Shown: positions 8,626-17,822, counted from the first letter of the stretch. The stretch: 64,000 bases of DNA from Cereibacter_A azotoformans (GCF_003050905.1 NZ_QAOT01000011.1); one strand, 5' to 3'. The notes: generated by a model not told the origin, from the letters alone. A program made the numbers and translations.

Positions 8626-9318
8626 ATGCAGCTAATGGCTGATGTCACGGTGGACCGCCGGACGGACCAGATCCGCGAGGCGCTCGAAGAGATGATCGTC
8701 GAAGGGCATTTCGCCGATGGGGCGAGGCTGGACGAGGTGAGCCTGGCCGACCGGTTCAAGGTCTCGCGAACGCCGCTGCGCGAGGCGTTCCAGGCTCTGG
8801 CGGCCTCGGGCCTCGTGGAACTGCGCCACCGCCGGGGCGCCTTCGTGCGCTATCCCGCGCTCGAGGATGTGGTCGAGATGTTCGACGTGATGGCCGAGAT
8901 CGAGGCGCTCTGCGGGCGCTATGCCGCCCGGCGCATGTCGCCCGAGGATCAGGCGGCGATCGAGGCGGCGCTTCTGGCCTGCGAGGCCGCGGCCGAGCGG
9001 CAGGAGATCGAGGCCTACTACCGCGCGAACCACGACTTCCACCATCTGATCTACCGCGCCTCGGGAAACCGCTTCCTTGCGGGCGAGGCCGACCGGCTGC
9101 ACCGCCGGCTGAAGCCCTTCCGCCGGTTGCAGTTGCGCGTGCGCGGGCGCATGGCCGAGAGCCTGCGCCAGCACCGGGCGATCTTCGCCGCCCTGGTGGC
9201 GGGCGATGCCGAGGGGGTGACGGCCGTCATGCGCGAACACATCGCCGTTCAGGGCGACCGGTTCAACGATCTGGCTGCCAACTACCGCTCGGCGACTCGC
9301 GGCCGCCGGGTCGCGTGA
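8626..9318 (+). CDS. matR: GntR/FadR-family transcriptional regulator, MatR-like
   Basis: The 230-residue protein has an N-terminal winged helix (LADRFKVSRTPLREAFQALA near residues 40-60) and a C-terminal FCD domain. Probable metal-ligand histidines are seen in NHDFHHLIY near 135, QHRAIFAAL near 190 and MREHIAVQ near 205. FCD domains commonly bind dicarboxylates or other small acids. It is transcribed away from the malonate TRAP/matAB unit with a palindromic operator between them, as in rhizobial mat loci, so a malonate-responsive repressor is the best guess. ATG at 8635 is an alternative start. Confidence 0.8.
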   Translation: MQLMADVTVDRRTDQIREALEEMIVEGHFADGARLDEVSLADRFKVSRTPLREAFQALAASGLVELRHRRGAFVRYPALEDVVEMFDVMAEIEALCGRYAARRMSPEDQAAIEAALLACEAAAERQEIEAYYRANHDFHHLIYRASGNRFLAGEADRLHRRLKPFRRLQLRVRGRMAESLRQHRAIFAALVAGDAEGVTAVMREHIAVQGDRFNDLAANYRSATRGRRVA

Positions 9319-9322
9319 TCGC

Positions 9323-10309
9323 TCAGGCGCGGGCGGCCGTGGCCTCCCTGGCCGCCGCGCGGGCGGCGTAGCGCTGCGCCAGCATCGCGCAGGCCATCAG
9401 CTGGATCTGGTGGAACAGCATGAGCGGCAGGACGATGGCCCCGATCGTCGCCGCCGGGAAGATCGCGTTCGCCATGGGCACGCCGCTGGCCAGGCTCTTC
9501 TTCGAGCCGCAGAAGACAATGGCGATCTCGTCCTCGCGTGCGAACCCGAGCTTGCGGCTCACCATCAGGCTGATCCCCAGCGCCGAGGCCAGAAGCAGCA
9601 CATCGAGCGCCAGAACCACGCCGATGTCGCGCAGCGAGAAGTCGTTCCAGACCCCCTCGACCATGGCGTGACTGAAGGCGAGATAGACCACCATCAGGAT
9701 CGAACCGCGATCCACGGGCATCAGCAGCTTCTTGCGCGCGCGCAGCCAGCCGCCAATCCAGGGTTGCAGCAGCTGCCCCAGCAGGAAGGGCGCAAGCAGC
9801 TGAAGCAGGATCTTGGCCACGGCATCGCCCGAGATCCCGCCCCCGCCGCCCAGGGTGAAGAGAAGGCCGACAAGGAAGGGCGAGATGACCACGCCAAGGA
9901 TGTTCGACAGCGAGGCCGCGCAGACCGCGGCCGGCACGTTGCCTCCGGCGATGGCGGTGAAGGCGATGGAGCTTTGCACCGTCGAGGGCAGCAGGCAGAG
10001 GTAGAGCAGGCCGAGATAGAGCCCGTGCGGCAGCAGCGTCTCGGGGACCAGCCCCAGCGCCAGCCCGAGCGCGGGAAACAGCAGGAAGGTGAGCCCGAGG
10101 ATCACCAGTTGCAGCCGCCAGTGCAGGAAGCCCGCGCGCACCGTCGCGGCCTCCAGCCGCGCGCCGTGCAGGAAGAACAGCAGGGCGATGGCAAGGTCGG
10201 TGGCCAGCCCGAATCCCTCGGCAAAGGCGCCGCGCGCGGGCAGAAGCGAGGCTACCGCCACCGCGGCGGCGATCAGCAGGGTGAAGTTGTCGGGCAGGAA
10301 CCTTCGCAC
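9323..10309 (-). CDS. Bile acid:sodium symporter (BASS)-family transporter, YfeH-like
   Basis: The 328-residue membrane protein has about nine to ten hydrophobic segments and family signatures such as CLLPSTVQSSIAFTAIAGGN near residue 115 and the crossover-type VFCGSKKSLASGVPMANAIF near 265. Members of this PF13593 branch move organic anions with sodium or protons; the substrate cannot be told from sequence. It converges with the gntR gene (4-base gap) and diverges from a LysR regulator that probably controls it. Confidence 0.85.
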   Translation of the reverse strand: MRRFLPDNFTLLIAAAVAVASLLPARGAFAEGFGLATDLAIALLFFLHGARLEAATVRAGFLHWRLQLVILGLTFLLFPALGLALGLVPETLLPHGLYLGLLYLCLLPSTVQSSIAFTAIAGGNVPAAVCAASLSNILGVVISPFLVGLLFTLGGGGGISGDAVAKILLQLLAPFLLGQLLQPWIGGWLRARKKLLMPVDRGSILMVVYLAFSHAMVEGVWNDFSLRDIGVVLALDVLLLASALGISLMVSRKLGFAREDEIAIVFCGSKKSLASGVPMANAIFPAATIGAIVLPLMLFHQIQLMACAMLAQRYAARAAAREATAARA

Positions 10310-10342
10310 GGCGACCTCCGGGATGGGACAGCTTTCCCTTTT

Positions 10343-10376
10343 GCGCTATCGTCATACCGAATACAAAAGATAACGC
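10343..10376. promoter_or_regulatory. Inverted repeat between BASS transporter and lysR genes
   Basis: GCGCTATC at 10343 and GATAACGC at 10369 form an imperfect inverted repeat (7 of 8 positions) in the 87-base divergent promoter region. This is a reasonable LysR-type recognition site, but it is a single example with no comparison. Confidence 0.4.
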
Positions 10377-10396
10377 TTATCGGGAAACACGATCCC

Positions 10397-11263
10397 ATGC
10401 TCGACCTCGGCCAGTTGCGGAGTTTCCTTGCCGTGCATGACACGGCCAGCTTCAGCCTTGCCGCGACGCGGCTGGGGCTGGCGCAATCGACGGTAAGCCA
10501 GCATGTGCGGCGGCTCGAGGATCATCTGGGCCGCCGCCTGTTCGACCGCGACACGCATCGCGTGGCCCCCACTGCGGCCGGCGAGATGCTGCTGGCCGAA
10601 GCGCGCACCCTCCTCGAGATCAGCGACCGGCTTGAAGCCCAGTTCCTCCAGAGCCGGCTGCGCGGGCGGCTGCGCTTCGGCCTTTCGGAAGACATGGTGA
10701 ACGGCCCCCTGCCCTCGATCCTGCGCGGCTTTTCCGCGGCCAATCCCTCGGTCGATCTGGAACTGACGGTCGCGCTGTCGGCCGCGCTCTTTGCCGAACA
10801 GGAGATGGGTCGGATTGATCTCGTGCTGGCCAAGCGGCGGCTGGGCGACGATCGCGGCCACGTCGTCGCGCGCGAGCCGCTGGTCTGGCTGGCCCGCGAT
10901 CCCGATCTGGTGGCGCGGCGGCGGCCGCTGCCGCTGATCTCGTTCCCGGCCCCCAGCATCACCCGCGCGGCCGCACTCGATGCGCTGGAACAGGCGCAGC
11001 TCCCCTGGCTGATCAGCTGCACCTGCTCGTCGCTGAGCGGGCTGACGGCGGCGGCACGGGCGGGCATGGGCGTCTTCGTGCAGCCGCGCGGGCTGACGCC
11101 GGAGGGGTTGCGCGAGGTGCCGGCCGACATGCTGCCCCCGCTCGAGACGGTGGAGTTCGTGCTGGTCGAGCGGCGCGGCGCGGACCGGGCGCTGATGGCC
11201 GCCCTCACGCGCGAGATCCTGCGCCAGACCGGGCGTCAGCCGCCAGCGCCCGCGGCGCGCTGA
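10397..11263 (+). CDS. LysR-family transcriptional regulator
   Basis: The 288-residue protein has the canonical LysR winged helix (FLAVHDTASFSLAATRLGLA, then QSTVSQHVRRLEDHLG and LFDRDTHRVAPTAAGE within the first 65 residues) and a periplasmic-binding-protein-like effector domain. It begins 87 bases from the divergent BASS transporter gene, the usual arrangement for a regulator and its target. The effector domain gives no clue to the ligand. The gene ends only four bases before the 3' end of the convergent AcoR-like regulator. Confidence 0.9.
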   Translation: MLDLGQLRSFLAVHDTASFSLAATRLGLAQSTVSQHVRRLEDHLGRRLFDRDTHRVAPTAAGEMLLAEARTLLEISDRLEAQFLQSRLRGRLRFGLSEDMVNGPLPSILRGFSAANPSVDLELTVALSAALFAEQEMGRIDLVLAKRRLGDDRGHVVAREPLVWLARDPDLVARRRPLPLISFPAPSITRAAALDALEQAQLPWLISCTCSSLSGLTAAARAGMGVFVQPRGLTPEGLREVPADMLPPLETVEFVLVERRGADRALMAALTREILRQTGRQPPAPAAR

Positions 11264-11267
11264 GCCC

Positions 11268-13088
11268 TCAGCGCGTCATGCCCAGCCGACGGATCTGCCG
11301 GTGCACCGTCGAGCGGTTGACGCCCATCCGCCGCGCCGTCTCGGAGATGTTCCCGCCGGTCTGCCGCAGAAGCTGGGCCAGCACGGCGCCCGCGGCCTCG
11401 GCCCGGCGCGGCGGCGCGCCGGTCAATGATGGCGGCAGATCCTCCACCCGCACGACCGGCCCCTCGACCGTGGCGCGCAGCGTCGCCGCCAGGTGCGACA
11501 GCTCGCGCAGGTTGCCGGGCCAGCCGTGGGCGGCCAGCACGGCCAGCGCCTCGGCCGAGAAGGACAGCTCTGCCCCCTCGGCCGCCAGCGCGCGTTCGGC
11601 CAGCCACAGCCGGTCGGCCCGGTCGCGCAGCGCCGGCAGACGCAGCCGGGCGCCCAGCCGATGCACGAGATCGGCCCGCAGAGCCGGCGCCTCGCGCGCG
11701 AGGGTCGCGATCAGCCGCAGCCGGGCGGGCACCGGCCGCACAGCCCCCACCGGAAGGTAGGTTCCCTCGGCCGCCAGCCGCATGAGACGGGCCTGCACCC
11801 GCGGCCCAAGCTCTTCGACCCGGTGCAGCACCAGCGTCCCGCCCTCGGCCGCCGCGATCAGCCCCTGATCGGCACGCCGCGCCGCGGCGCGGCCAAAGAG
11901 CAGCGCCTCGTCATCTCCCACCTCGGCGCAATGGACGACGACGAGAGGCCCCGCGCCACCCGCGTCGTGGATCGCCCGCGCGAGCGTCAGCTTGCCCGCC
12001 CCCGTCTCGCCCTCGATCGAGATCGGCAACGGCCGGACCGCCAGGGCCGCGGCCGTGCGCAGCAGCGCCGTCATGGGGTCATCGTCGCCCGCAAGCCCGC
12101 GGAGTGCGGGCGAAAGCTGGCCCCTCGCCGCTGGCATCCTCACCGGGAGGCGCCGGGGTTCGATCGCGTGGGCAAAGAGGCGGTGGCCGTCGCGGGTTTC
12201 GATGAACCTCTCGGCGGCCGGCCGCTGCCGGGTGAGCGCCTCGAGCCGGTCCGTGGTGAGGTTCAGGAAATCCGGCAGCGGACGGCCGATCAGATCGCCC
12301 GCCCGCCGCCAGTCGCACCCCGTCGCCCGCGCCAATATCCGCGCCGCCCCATGCGTCATGCCCAGCACCCGGCCCGATCCATCGAGCGACAGCGCCGCCT
12401 CGGGATCGACATCGAGAAACTCGGGCGAGCGCGACAGGCGCAGCACCCACTCGCGGCGGTTCTCGGCCATCAGGTTCGCCATCTCGATCCGCCGCGCCGA
12501 GGCCTGCACGAGGTTCAGCGCCAGCGACTGGCTGGCCTTGGCCCGCGGCGAGCAGAGAAGCGAGATGTCGAGCACCGCCGTCAGCCGACCCGCCGTGTCA
12601 TAGATCGGGGCCGCGGTGCAGGAGAGGCTTGTGTGCGTGCTGTCGAAATGGTCGGTCTGATGGATCACCAGCGCCTCCCCCGTCTCGATGCAGGCCCCGA
12701 GCGCGCAGGTGCCCGCCCTGCCCTCGGACCATTCCGCGCCGAGCCACAGGCCGCTCTGGCGCAGCGCCTGCTTTTGCGCCTCGTCGCCCAGATACTCGAC
12801 CGTCACCCCGGCGCGATCCGCCAGCAACAGCACATAATTCTGGCCCGCCACCAGCGCGTAGAGATTCTCGATCCCCGAGCGCGCAATGGCGATCAGATCC
12901 TCGGATCGCTGGCGATGTTCGCGCAGCGCCGCCTCGGGCAGGATGTAGGCCTCGGAGCGGGCGGCCGGGTTCAGCCGGTGCTTGGTCAGGCACCGCATCC
13001 AGCTCTCGACCACCGCCGCATCCCGCGCCGAACTCCGGCCCTCGGCCACGGCCTCGATCTCGCGCACATGGTTCAGGTGCAGGTCCAT
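11268..13088 (-). CDS. AcoR-like enhancer-binding regulator with degenerate AAA domain
   Basis: The 606-residue protein has the AcoR layout: an N-terminal GAF-like sensor (about 1-200), a PAS-like segment (about 220-310), an AAA domain (about 335-530) and a Fis-type HTH at the end (GNISETARRMGVNRSTVHRQ). The AAA domain keeps a Walker A (EGETGAGK) and the WPGNLRELSH motif. The sigma-54-contacting GAFTGA loop is gone (AAARRADQG follows LFG), and the Walker B acidic pair is replaced (GGTLVLHRVEEL instead of GGTLFLDEIGDM). It may therefore act without sigma-54 or as a repressor. The ATG at 13088 follows a GGGGAGG site. The divergent monooxygenase is the likely target. Confidence 0.85.
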   Translation of the reverse strand: MDLHLNHVREIEAVAEGRSSARDAAVVESWMRCLTKHRLNPAARSEAYILPEAALREHRQRSEDLIAIARSGIENLYALVAGQNYVLLLADRAGVTVEYLGDEAQKQALRQSGLWLGAEWSEGRAGTCALGACIETGEALVIHQTDHFDSTHTSLSCTAAPIYDTAGRLTAVLDISLLCSPRAKASQSLALNLVQASARRIEMANLMAENRREWVLRLSRSPEFLDVDPEAALSLDGSGRVLGMTHGAARILARATGCDWRRAGDLIGRPLPDFLNLTTDRLEALTRQRPAAERFIETRDGHRLFAHAIEPRRLPVRMPAARGQLSPALRGLAGDDDPMTALLRTAAALAVRPLPISIEGETGAGKLTLARAIHDAGGAGPLVVVHCAEVGDDEALLFGRAAARRADQGLIAAAEGGTLVLHRVEELGPRVQARLMRLAAEGTYLPVGAVRPVPARLRLIATLAREAPALRADLVHRLGARLRLPALRDRADRLWLAERALAAEGAELSFSAEALAVLAAHGWPGNLRELSHLAATLRATVEGPVVRVEDLPPSLTGAPPRRAEAAGAVLAQLLRQTGGNISETARRMGVNRSTVHRQIRRLGMTR

Positions 13089-13202
13089 CGCATCCTCCCC
13101 TTTCCGCTCGCCCCTCCCGGCGTGCGGCGCGCGGATCGTAGCAGGCCCCGCCCCGTCCGCGAACCGAGGCTTTAGGCGGGGGCCCCGCGGCCACGGCAAC
13201 AG

Positions 13203-13223
13203 GTGTTGCACGCGGTGCAACAC
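13203..13223. promoter_or_regulatory. Perfect 21-bp palindrome in the regulator/monooxygenase promoter
   Basis: GTGTTGCAC, three bases, GTGCAACAC is a perfect inverted repeat, and one further base pair extends it on each side. It sits about 115 bases from the regulator start and 100 bases from the monooxygenase start. Two arms with 12-base centre spacing suit a dimeric Fis-type HTH. I found no -24/-12 (TGGCAC-N5-TTGC) promoter nearby. Confidence 0.65.
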
Positions 13224-13325
13224 CCCCGCCGGGCAAGTGCCTGAAAACATGACTGCGGGATTTGTCGTTTGGCGAAGGGCCCGGCCGCCGCATCATCGTG
13301 CCATCGAACAAAAGGGAGGAACCGA

Positions 13326-15128
13326 ATGCTCGACAACAGCGAAAACCTGGCGCTTGCCGCGCTGGTTGCGGAACTGGAGCGTGCGCTGGTGGCGCACGAT
13401 GCCGAGGCGGTGGCCGAGTGCTTCCTCGAGACCGGCTTCTGGCGCGATCTGGCCGCCTTCACCTGGAACATCAAGACCTGCGAGGGCAAGGGGCAAATCG
13501 GCGACATGGCCGCGGCGCAGCTTGCGGCCATCGCGCCGCAGGCGCTGGCGCTCGACCCCGGCGAACTGGTGACGGCGGCGGATGGGGTCACGGAGGGCTG
13601 GCTGACCTTTGAGACCGCGACGGGGCGCGGCACCGGGCATATCCGCATGAAGGACGGCAAGGTCTGGACGCTGCTGACCGCGCTGCACGAGCTGAAGGGC
13701 CACGAGGAGCCGCGCCGCCTGCGTCGCCCGATGGGCGCCGAACATGGCCATGATGCGAACCGCAAGACCTGGAAGGAGAAGCGCGAGGACGAGGCGAAGC
13801 GGCTGGGCACCGAGGAGCAGCCTTACGTGCTGATCATCGGCGGCGGTCAGGGCGGCATCGCGCTCGGGGCGCGGCTGCGGCAGCTCGGCGTGCCCACGAT
13901 CATCGTCGAGAAGAACGAGCGACCCGGTGACAGCTGGCGGCGGCGCTACAAGTCGCTCTGCCTGCATGACCCGGTCTGGTATGACCACCTGCCCTACATC
14001 CCCTTCCCGGACAACTGGCCGGTCTTCGCGCCCAAGGACAAGATCGGCGACTGGCTGGAAATGTATACCAAGGTCATGGAGCTGAACTACTGGTCCTCGA
14101 CCACGGCGAAATCCGCGACCTGGGACGAGGCCGCGCAGGAATGGACCGTGGTGGTGGACCGGGACGGCGAGGAGATCACGCTGCACCCGAAGCAGCTGGT
14201 GCTGGCCACCGGCATGTCGGGCAAGGCCAATGTGCCGGTGATCCCGGGGCAGGACATCTTCAAGGGCGAACAGCAGCATTCCAGCCAGCACCCCGGCCCC
14301 GACGCCTATCGGGGCAAGAAGGTGGTGGTGATCGGCTCGAACAACTCGGCGCATGACATCTGCGCCGCGCTGTGGGAGGGCGGAGCGGATGTCACGATGG
14401 TGCAGCGCTCCTCGACCCATATCGTGAAGTCGGACAGCCTGATGGAGGTCTGCCTCTCGGGCCTCTATTCCGAACAGGCGGTGGCGAACGGCATCGACCA
14501 CGAGAAGGCCGACATGATCTTCGCCTCGGTTCCCTACCGGATCATGGCTGATTTCCACGTCCCGCAATACGAGGAGATCCAGCGCCGCGACGCAGACTTC
14601 TACGCGGCGCTGGAAAAGGCGGGCTTCATGCTCGACTTCGGCGACGACGGCTCGGGGCTGTTCATGAAATACCTGCGCCGCGGCTCGGGCTATTACATCG
14701 ACGTGGGCGCCTGCGATCTGGTGATCGACGGCTCGATCAAGCTGAAGTCGGGTTCGGACGTGAGCCACCTGACCGAACGCTCGGTCGTGCTGCAGGACGG
14801 GACCGAGCTTCCGGCCGATCTGGTGGTCTATGCCACCGGCTACGGCTCGATGAACGGCTGGGCGGCGGATCTGATCAGCCCCGAGGTGGCCGACAAGGTC
14901 GGCAAGTGCTGGGGTCTGGGGTCCGACACGACGAAGGACCCCGGCCCGTGGGAGGGCGAGCAGCGCAACATGTGGAAGCCCACCATGCAGGAGGGGCTCT
15001 GGTTCCACGGCGGCAACCTGCACCAGTCGCGGCACTACTCCCGCTATCTGTCCTTGCAGCTGAAGGCGCGGCAGGCGGGCATCCCGACCCCGGTCTGGGG
15101 CCTGACGCCGCCGCATCATCTGAAGTGA
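13326..15128 (+). CDS. Flavin-containing monooxygenase with N-terminal NTF2-like domain
   Basis: The 600-residue protein joins an N-terminal SnoaL/NTF2-like domain (about 1-135) to a group B flavin monooxygenase core. Visible motifs are the FAD-binding LIIGGGQGGIALGARL near residue 175, the FMO/BVMO fingerprint FKGEQQHSSQH near 315, the second Rossmann VVVIGSNNSAHDICAAL near 335 and a late ATGYGSMNGW. Such enzymes use NADPH, FAD and O2 to oxygenate small nucleophiles or ketones; the substrate is unknown. AGGGAGGA stands just before the chosen ATG. It is divergent from the AcoR-like regulator and convergent with the GGDEF-EAL gene. Confidence 0.85.
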   Translation: MLDNSENLALAALVAELERALVAHDAEAVAECFLETGFWRDLAAFTWNIKTCEGKGQIGDMAAAQLAAIAPQALALDPGELVTAADGVTEGWLTFETATGRGTGHIRMKDGKVWTLLTALHELKGHEEPRRLRRPMGAEHGHDANRKTWKEKREDEAKRLGTEEQPYVLIIGGGQGGIALGARLRQLGVPTIIVEKNERPGDSWRRRYKSLCLHDPVWYDHLPYIPFPDNWPVFAPKDKIGDWLEMYTKVMELNYWSSTTAKSATWDEAAQEWTVVVDRDGEEITLHPKQLVLATGMSGKANVPVIPGQDIFKGEQQHSSQHPGPDAYRGKKVVVIGSNNSAHDICAALWEGGADVTMVQRSSTHIVKSDSLMEVCLSGLYSEQAVANGIDHEKADMIFASVPYRIMADFHVPQYEEIQRRDADFYAALEKAGFMLDFGDDGSGLFMKYLRRGSGYYIDVGACDLVIDGSIKLKSGSDVSHLTERSVVLQDGTELPADLVVYATGYGSMNGWAADLISPEVADKVGKCWGLGSDTTKDPGPWEGEQRNMWKPTMQEGLWFHGGNLHQSRHYSRYLSLQLKARQAGIPTPVWGLTPPHHLK

Positions 15129-15137
15129 TCCGCCGCT

Positions 15138-17528
15138 TCAGTTGAGATGAGCCGGCGCTGGCGGAGAGACCTCTCTCCGCCAGCCCGCGACCAGCCGTTC
15201 GAACTCGGCCACCGGCACGGGCGGGGCGAAGAGGAAGCCCTGCGCCTGATCGCATCCCTCGCGGATCAGCCAGTCGCACTGAAACCCGGTCTCCACCCCC
15301 TCGGCCACCGTCCGCAGCCCGAGGGCGCGGCCGAACGCAAGCACCGCGCGCACGATGGCCTCGGCCCCGTCACGCCCGGTTCCGATCTGCGCCACGAAGC
15401 TGCGGTCGATCTTGAGTTCACTCAGTGCGAGCCGGTGCAGGTAGCCCAGCGAGGAGTAGCCGGTCCCGAAGTCATCGACCGAGAGCGGGATGCCGGCCGA
15501 TGTCAGGCGGCCGACGTTGCTTCGGGTGACGTGACTGGTCTCGAGCAGCGAGCCCTCGGTGATCTCGATCCCGACGCGCGCGGGCGGGATCGCCAGCCGC
15601 TCGAGCTTGCCGAGGAAACCGTCGGCGAAGCCCTCCGACGCGAGCGTCTCGGCCGAGATGTTGACGAAGACCGGCAGGTGAATCCCCTTGTCGCCCCACC
15701 GCTCCAGCAGCTCGCAGAGCAGGTCGGTCACATGCTGGTCGAGCGAGCGGATCAGGCCACAGCTTTCGGCCACCGGGATGAAACGCGCGGGGCTGATGCT
15801 GCCCAGCTCCGGGTCGTTCCAGCGCAGAAGCGCCTCGGCCCCCACGATCGGGCGCCCCTCCGAAAGGGCGACCTTGGGCTGGAGGTAAAGCTCGAGGTGC
15901 CGCTGCCTGATCGCCCGCTGCAATCCCTGACCCAGGATGCCGAGCTGGGAACTCTGCTCGCGCAGGGCCGCGTCGAACCGGACGCACTGGTTGCGCCCCT
16001 TCGCCTTGGCCGCATACATGGCCAGATCGGCGTTGCGGACCATCGTGTCGGCATCCGTCGCATCATCGGGAAACAGGCTGACCCCGAAACTGGCGGTGAG
16101 GTAGAAGATGTTGCCCTCGACGGTGACGGGCTGCTCGATCTCGCGGACGAGCGACGCCACCCTGTCCTCGATGCTGTCGTCCGCCGCGAGCGGGACGAGC
16201 ACGGTGAACTCATCACCCCCGATCCGCGCGACGGTGCTGTCCGGCGGGACGGCCGCCCCCAGCTTGCGCCCGACGTCGAGGATCACCCGGTCACCGACGA
16301 AGTGGCCGAAACGGTCGTTGATCTGCTTGAAATTGTCGAGGTCGATGAAGATCAGCGCCAGACGCCCCCCGTGCCGCACCGCCGCCTCGAGGCATTCACG
16401 AAACAGCACCCGGTTGGGCAGCCGCGTCATGGGATCGTGCAGCGCCTGATACAGGGCGTCCTCGGCCGCGGCGGCGAGCGTCCGTTCGGCCTCGATCTGT
16501 TCGGTCACGTCGGTGAAGGCCGCCACGACGCGCACCCGGCTGTCGCCCTGCTCGACCGGCGCCACATTGACCGAGAGCACCCGCGCGCCCTTTTGCGGAT
16601 GCAGCACGTCCAGCCGAAGGCCGCGCAGCACCTTGTTCTCGGTGGCCGCGCGCACGACCGGATACCGGCCCAGCGGCAGTTCGGACCCATCGCCGTCCGA
16701 GATGCCCCAGCCCGGATCGTCGACGGTGCGGCCGACAAGTTGCTCGGCCGGTGCCCCGAGAACCGCTTCGGCCTCGCGGTTGGCGAAGATGACCCTGTTC
16801 GTCCCGTCAAAGGCGAGCACGGCCGAGACGCTGGTCTCCATCACGCGGCGAAGCAGGTTCCGCTCGACCTGCAACTCGTCCTCGAGTGCCTTGCGCCGCG
16901 AGATGTCCATGTGGACGCCCGACATCAGCACCGGCGTGCCGTCCGCCGAAAATCCCGTGACGCGGCCGCGCGACATGATCCAGACCCAGTGTCCCTGCCT
17001 GTGCCGGAGGCGGATCTCGTTGGCGAGGACATGATTGCCCTCGGCGAACTGCCGGAGATGCTTTTCCCGCATTCGCGCCAGATCTTCCGGGTGAACGATC
17101 CGGTTCCAGAACTCGATCGTCACCGGCTCGATCTCGGAGCGGCTGTAGCCGATCAGCTCGGCCCAGCGGTCGTTGATGAGGATGATCCCCGTTCCGAGGT
17201 CGAACTGCCACGTTCCCACCTCGCCGCCGCGGATCACATCCGCCAGCCGCCGTTCCGCCTCGGTCAGGCGGGCGTTCGAGGCGGACAGCTCGCTCCACGC
17301 ACTGCGCAGCACGAGGTAGAGCACCAGCGACGAGGCCGTGATGAACCCCAGCCCCTTGTAGGTCTGCACCGCATGATGGGCGGCCGGATTCTCCGCCAGC
17401 AGCGCCACCGTCCGGTCGCTGAACAGGATCCAGAGCGCACTGAGGACGGCATAGACGGCGGCGACGAACTCCGGCGCTCGTCGCGTCAGGGCGGTCATGA
17501 ACTTCATCGAGGGCATCCGGATCTGCAT
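15138..17528 (-). CDS. Membrane PAS-PAS-GGDEF-EAL protein, c-di-GMP turnover
   Basis: The 796-residue protein has two N-terminal membrane segments (about 12-35 and 60-80), two PAS/PAC units (about 95-220 and 225-350), a GGDEF domain (about 365-525) and an EAL domain (about 540-790). The GGDEF motif is intact (ARIGGDEF) but the RxxD inhibitory site just before it is absent (VPPDSTVAR). The EAL domain keeps all expected catalytic residues: GAEALLRW, NISAETL, EITEGSLL, VDDFGTGYSSLGYL, KIDRSFV, AEGVET and QGF. It is therefore at least a competent phosphodiesterase and may be bifunctional. Start chosen at 17528 behind AGGGGGA. Confidence 0.9.
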   Translation of the reverse strand: MQIRMPSMKFMTALTRRAPEFVAAVYAVLSALWILFSDRTVALLAENPAAHHAVQTYKGLGFITASSLVLYLVLRSAWSELSASNARLTEAERRLADVIRGGEVGTWQFDLGTGIILINDRWAELIGYSRSEIEPVTIEFWNRIVHPEDLARMREKHLRQFAEGNHVLANEIRLRHRQGHWVWIMSRGRVTGFSADGTPVLMSGVHMDISRRKALEDELQVERNLLRRVMETSVSAVLAFDGTNRVIFANREAEAVLGAPAEQLVGRTVDDPGWGISDGDGSELPLGRYPVVRAATENKVLRGLRLDVLHPQKGARVLSVNVAPVEQGDSRVRVVAAFTDVTEQIEAERTLAAAAEDALYQALHDPMTRLPNRVLFRECLEAAVRHGGRLALIFIDLDNFKQINDRFGHFVGDRVILDVGRKLGAAVPPDSTVARIGGDEFTVLVPLAADDSIEDRVASLVREIEQPVTVEGNIFYLTASFGVSLFPDDATDADTMVRNADLAMYAAKAKGRNQCVRFDAALREQSSQLGILGQGLQRAIRQRHLELYLQPKVALSEGRPIVGAEALLRWNDPELGSISPARFIPVAESCGLIRSLDQHVTDLLCELLERWGDKGIHLPVFVNISAETLASEGFADGFLGKLERLAIPPARVGIEITEGSLLETSHVTRSNVGRLTSAGIPLSVDDFGTGYSSLGYLHRLALSELKIDRSFVAQIGTGRDGAEAIVRAVLAFGRALGLRTVAEGVETGFQCDWLIREGCDQAQGFLFAPPVPVAEFERLVAGWRREVSPPAPAHLN
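15158..15183. terminator. Hairpin at the converging ends of the monooxygenase and GGDEF-EAL genes
   Basis: CTGGCGGAGAGA and its reverse complement face each other around a two-base centre, giving up to 12 bp of stem. It lies inside the last codons of the minus-strand gene and 30 bases after the plus-strand stop. No T-run follows on either strand, so a bidirectional terminator is possible but unproven. Confidence 0.4.
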
Positions 17529-17822
17529 GAGTCCCCCTAGATGATGCCACACCACGAATTAACCAAAGAGATAATGCAACCGAAGCTTGCGGCGGCGCAA
17601 GAAGGACGCGCAAAGGCTGCATTCGGAGGCCAATGGGACTTCGGGCCGCCTGAGCAACCGAATCTCATCAGGGACCTTGTCCCGACGGGCAACTGAAAAA
17701 CCTCTTCAGCGGCACCGGCCCTTCGGCAGAAATCCGACCTCTGGTCGGGGCGGCTCCTCTTGCAGCCCGGCGCGCGCTGTGAGCTAGTGGAGCGGTTGCT
17801 TCGAGCTGACCGAAAGACCTCC

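Noticed and set aside
13089..13325. Sigma-54 promoter for the monooxygenase
   Set aside because: No TGGCAC-N5-TTGC element was found, and the regulator lacks the sigma-54 contact loop.
15147..17540. Open frame of about 800 codons opposite the GGDEF-EAL gene
   Set aside because: It mirrors a gene with complete catalytic motifs, is rich in R, H, D and G as expected for antisense of high-GC codons, and has no family motif.
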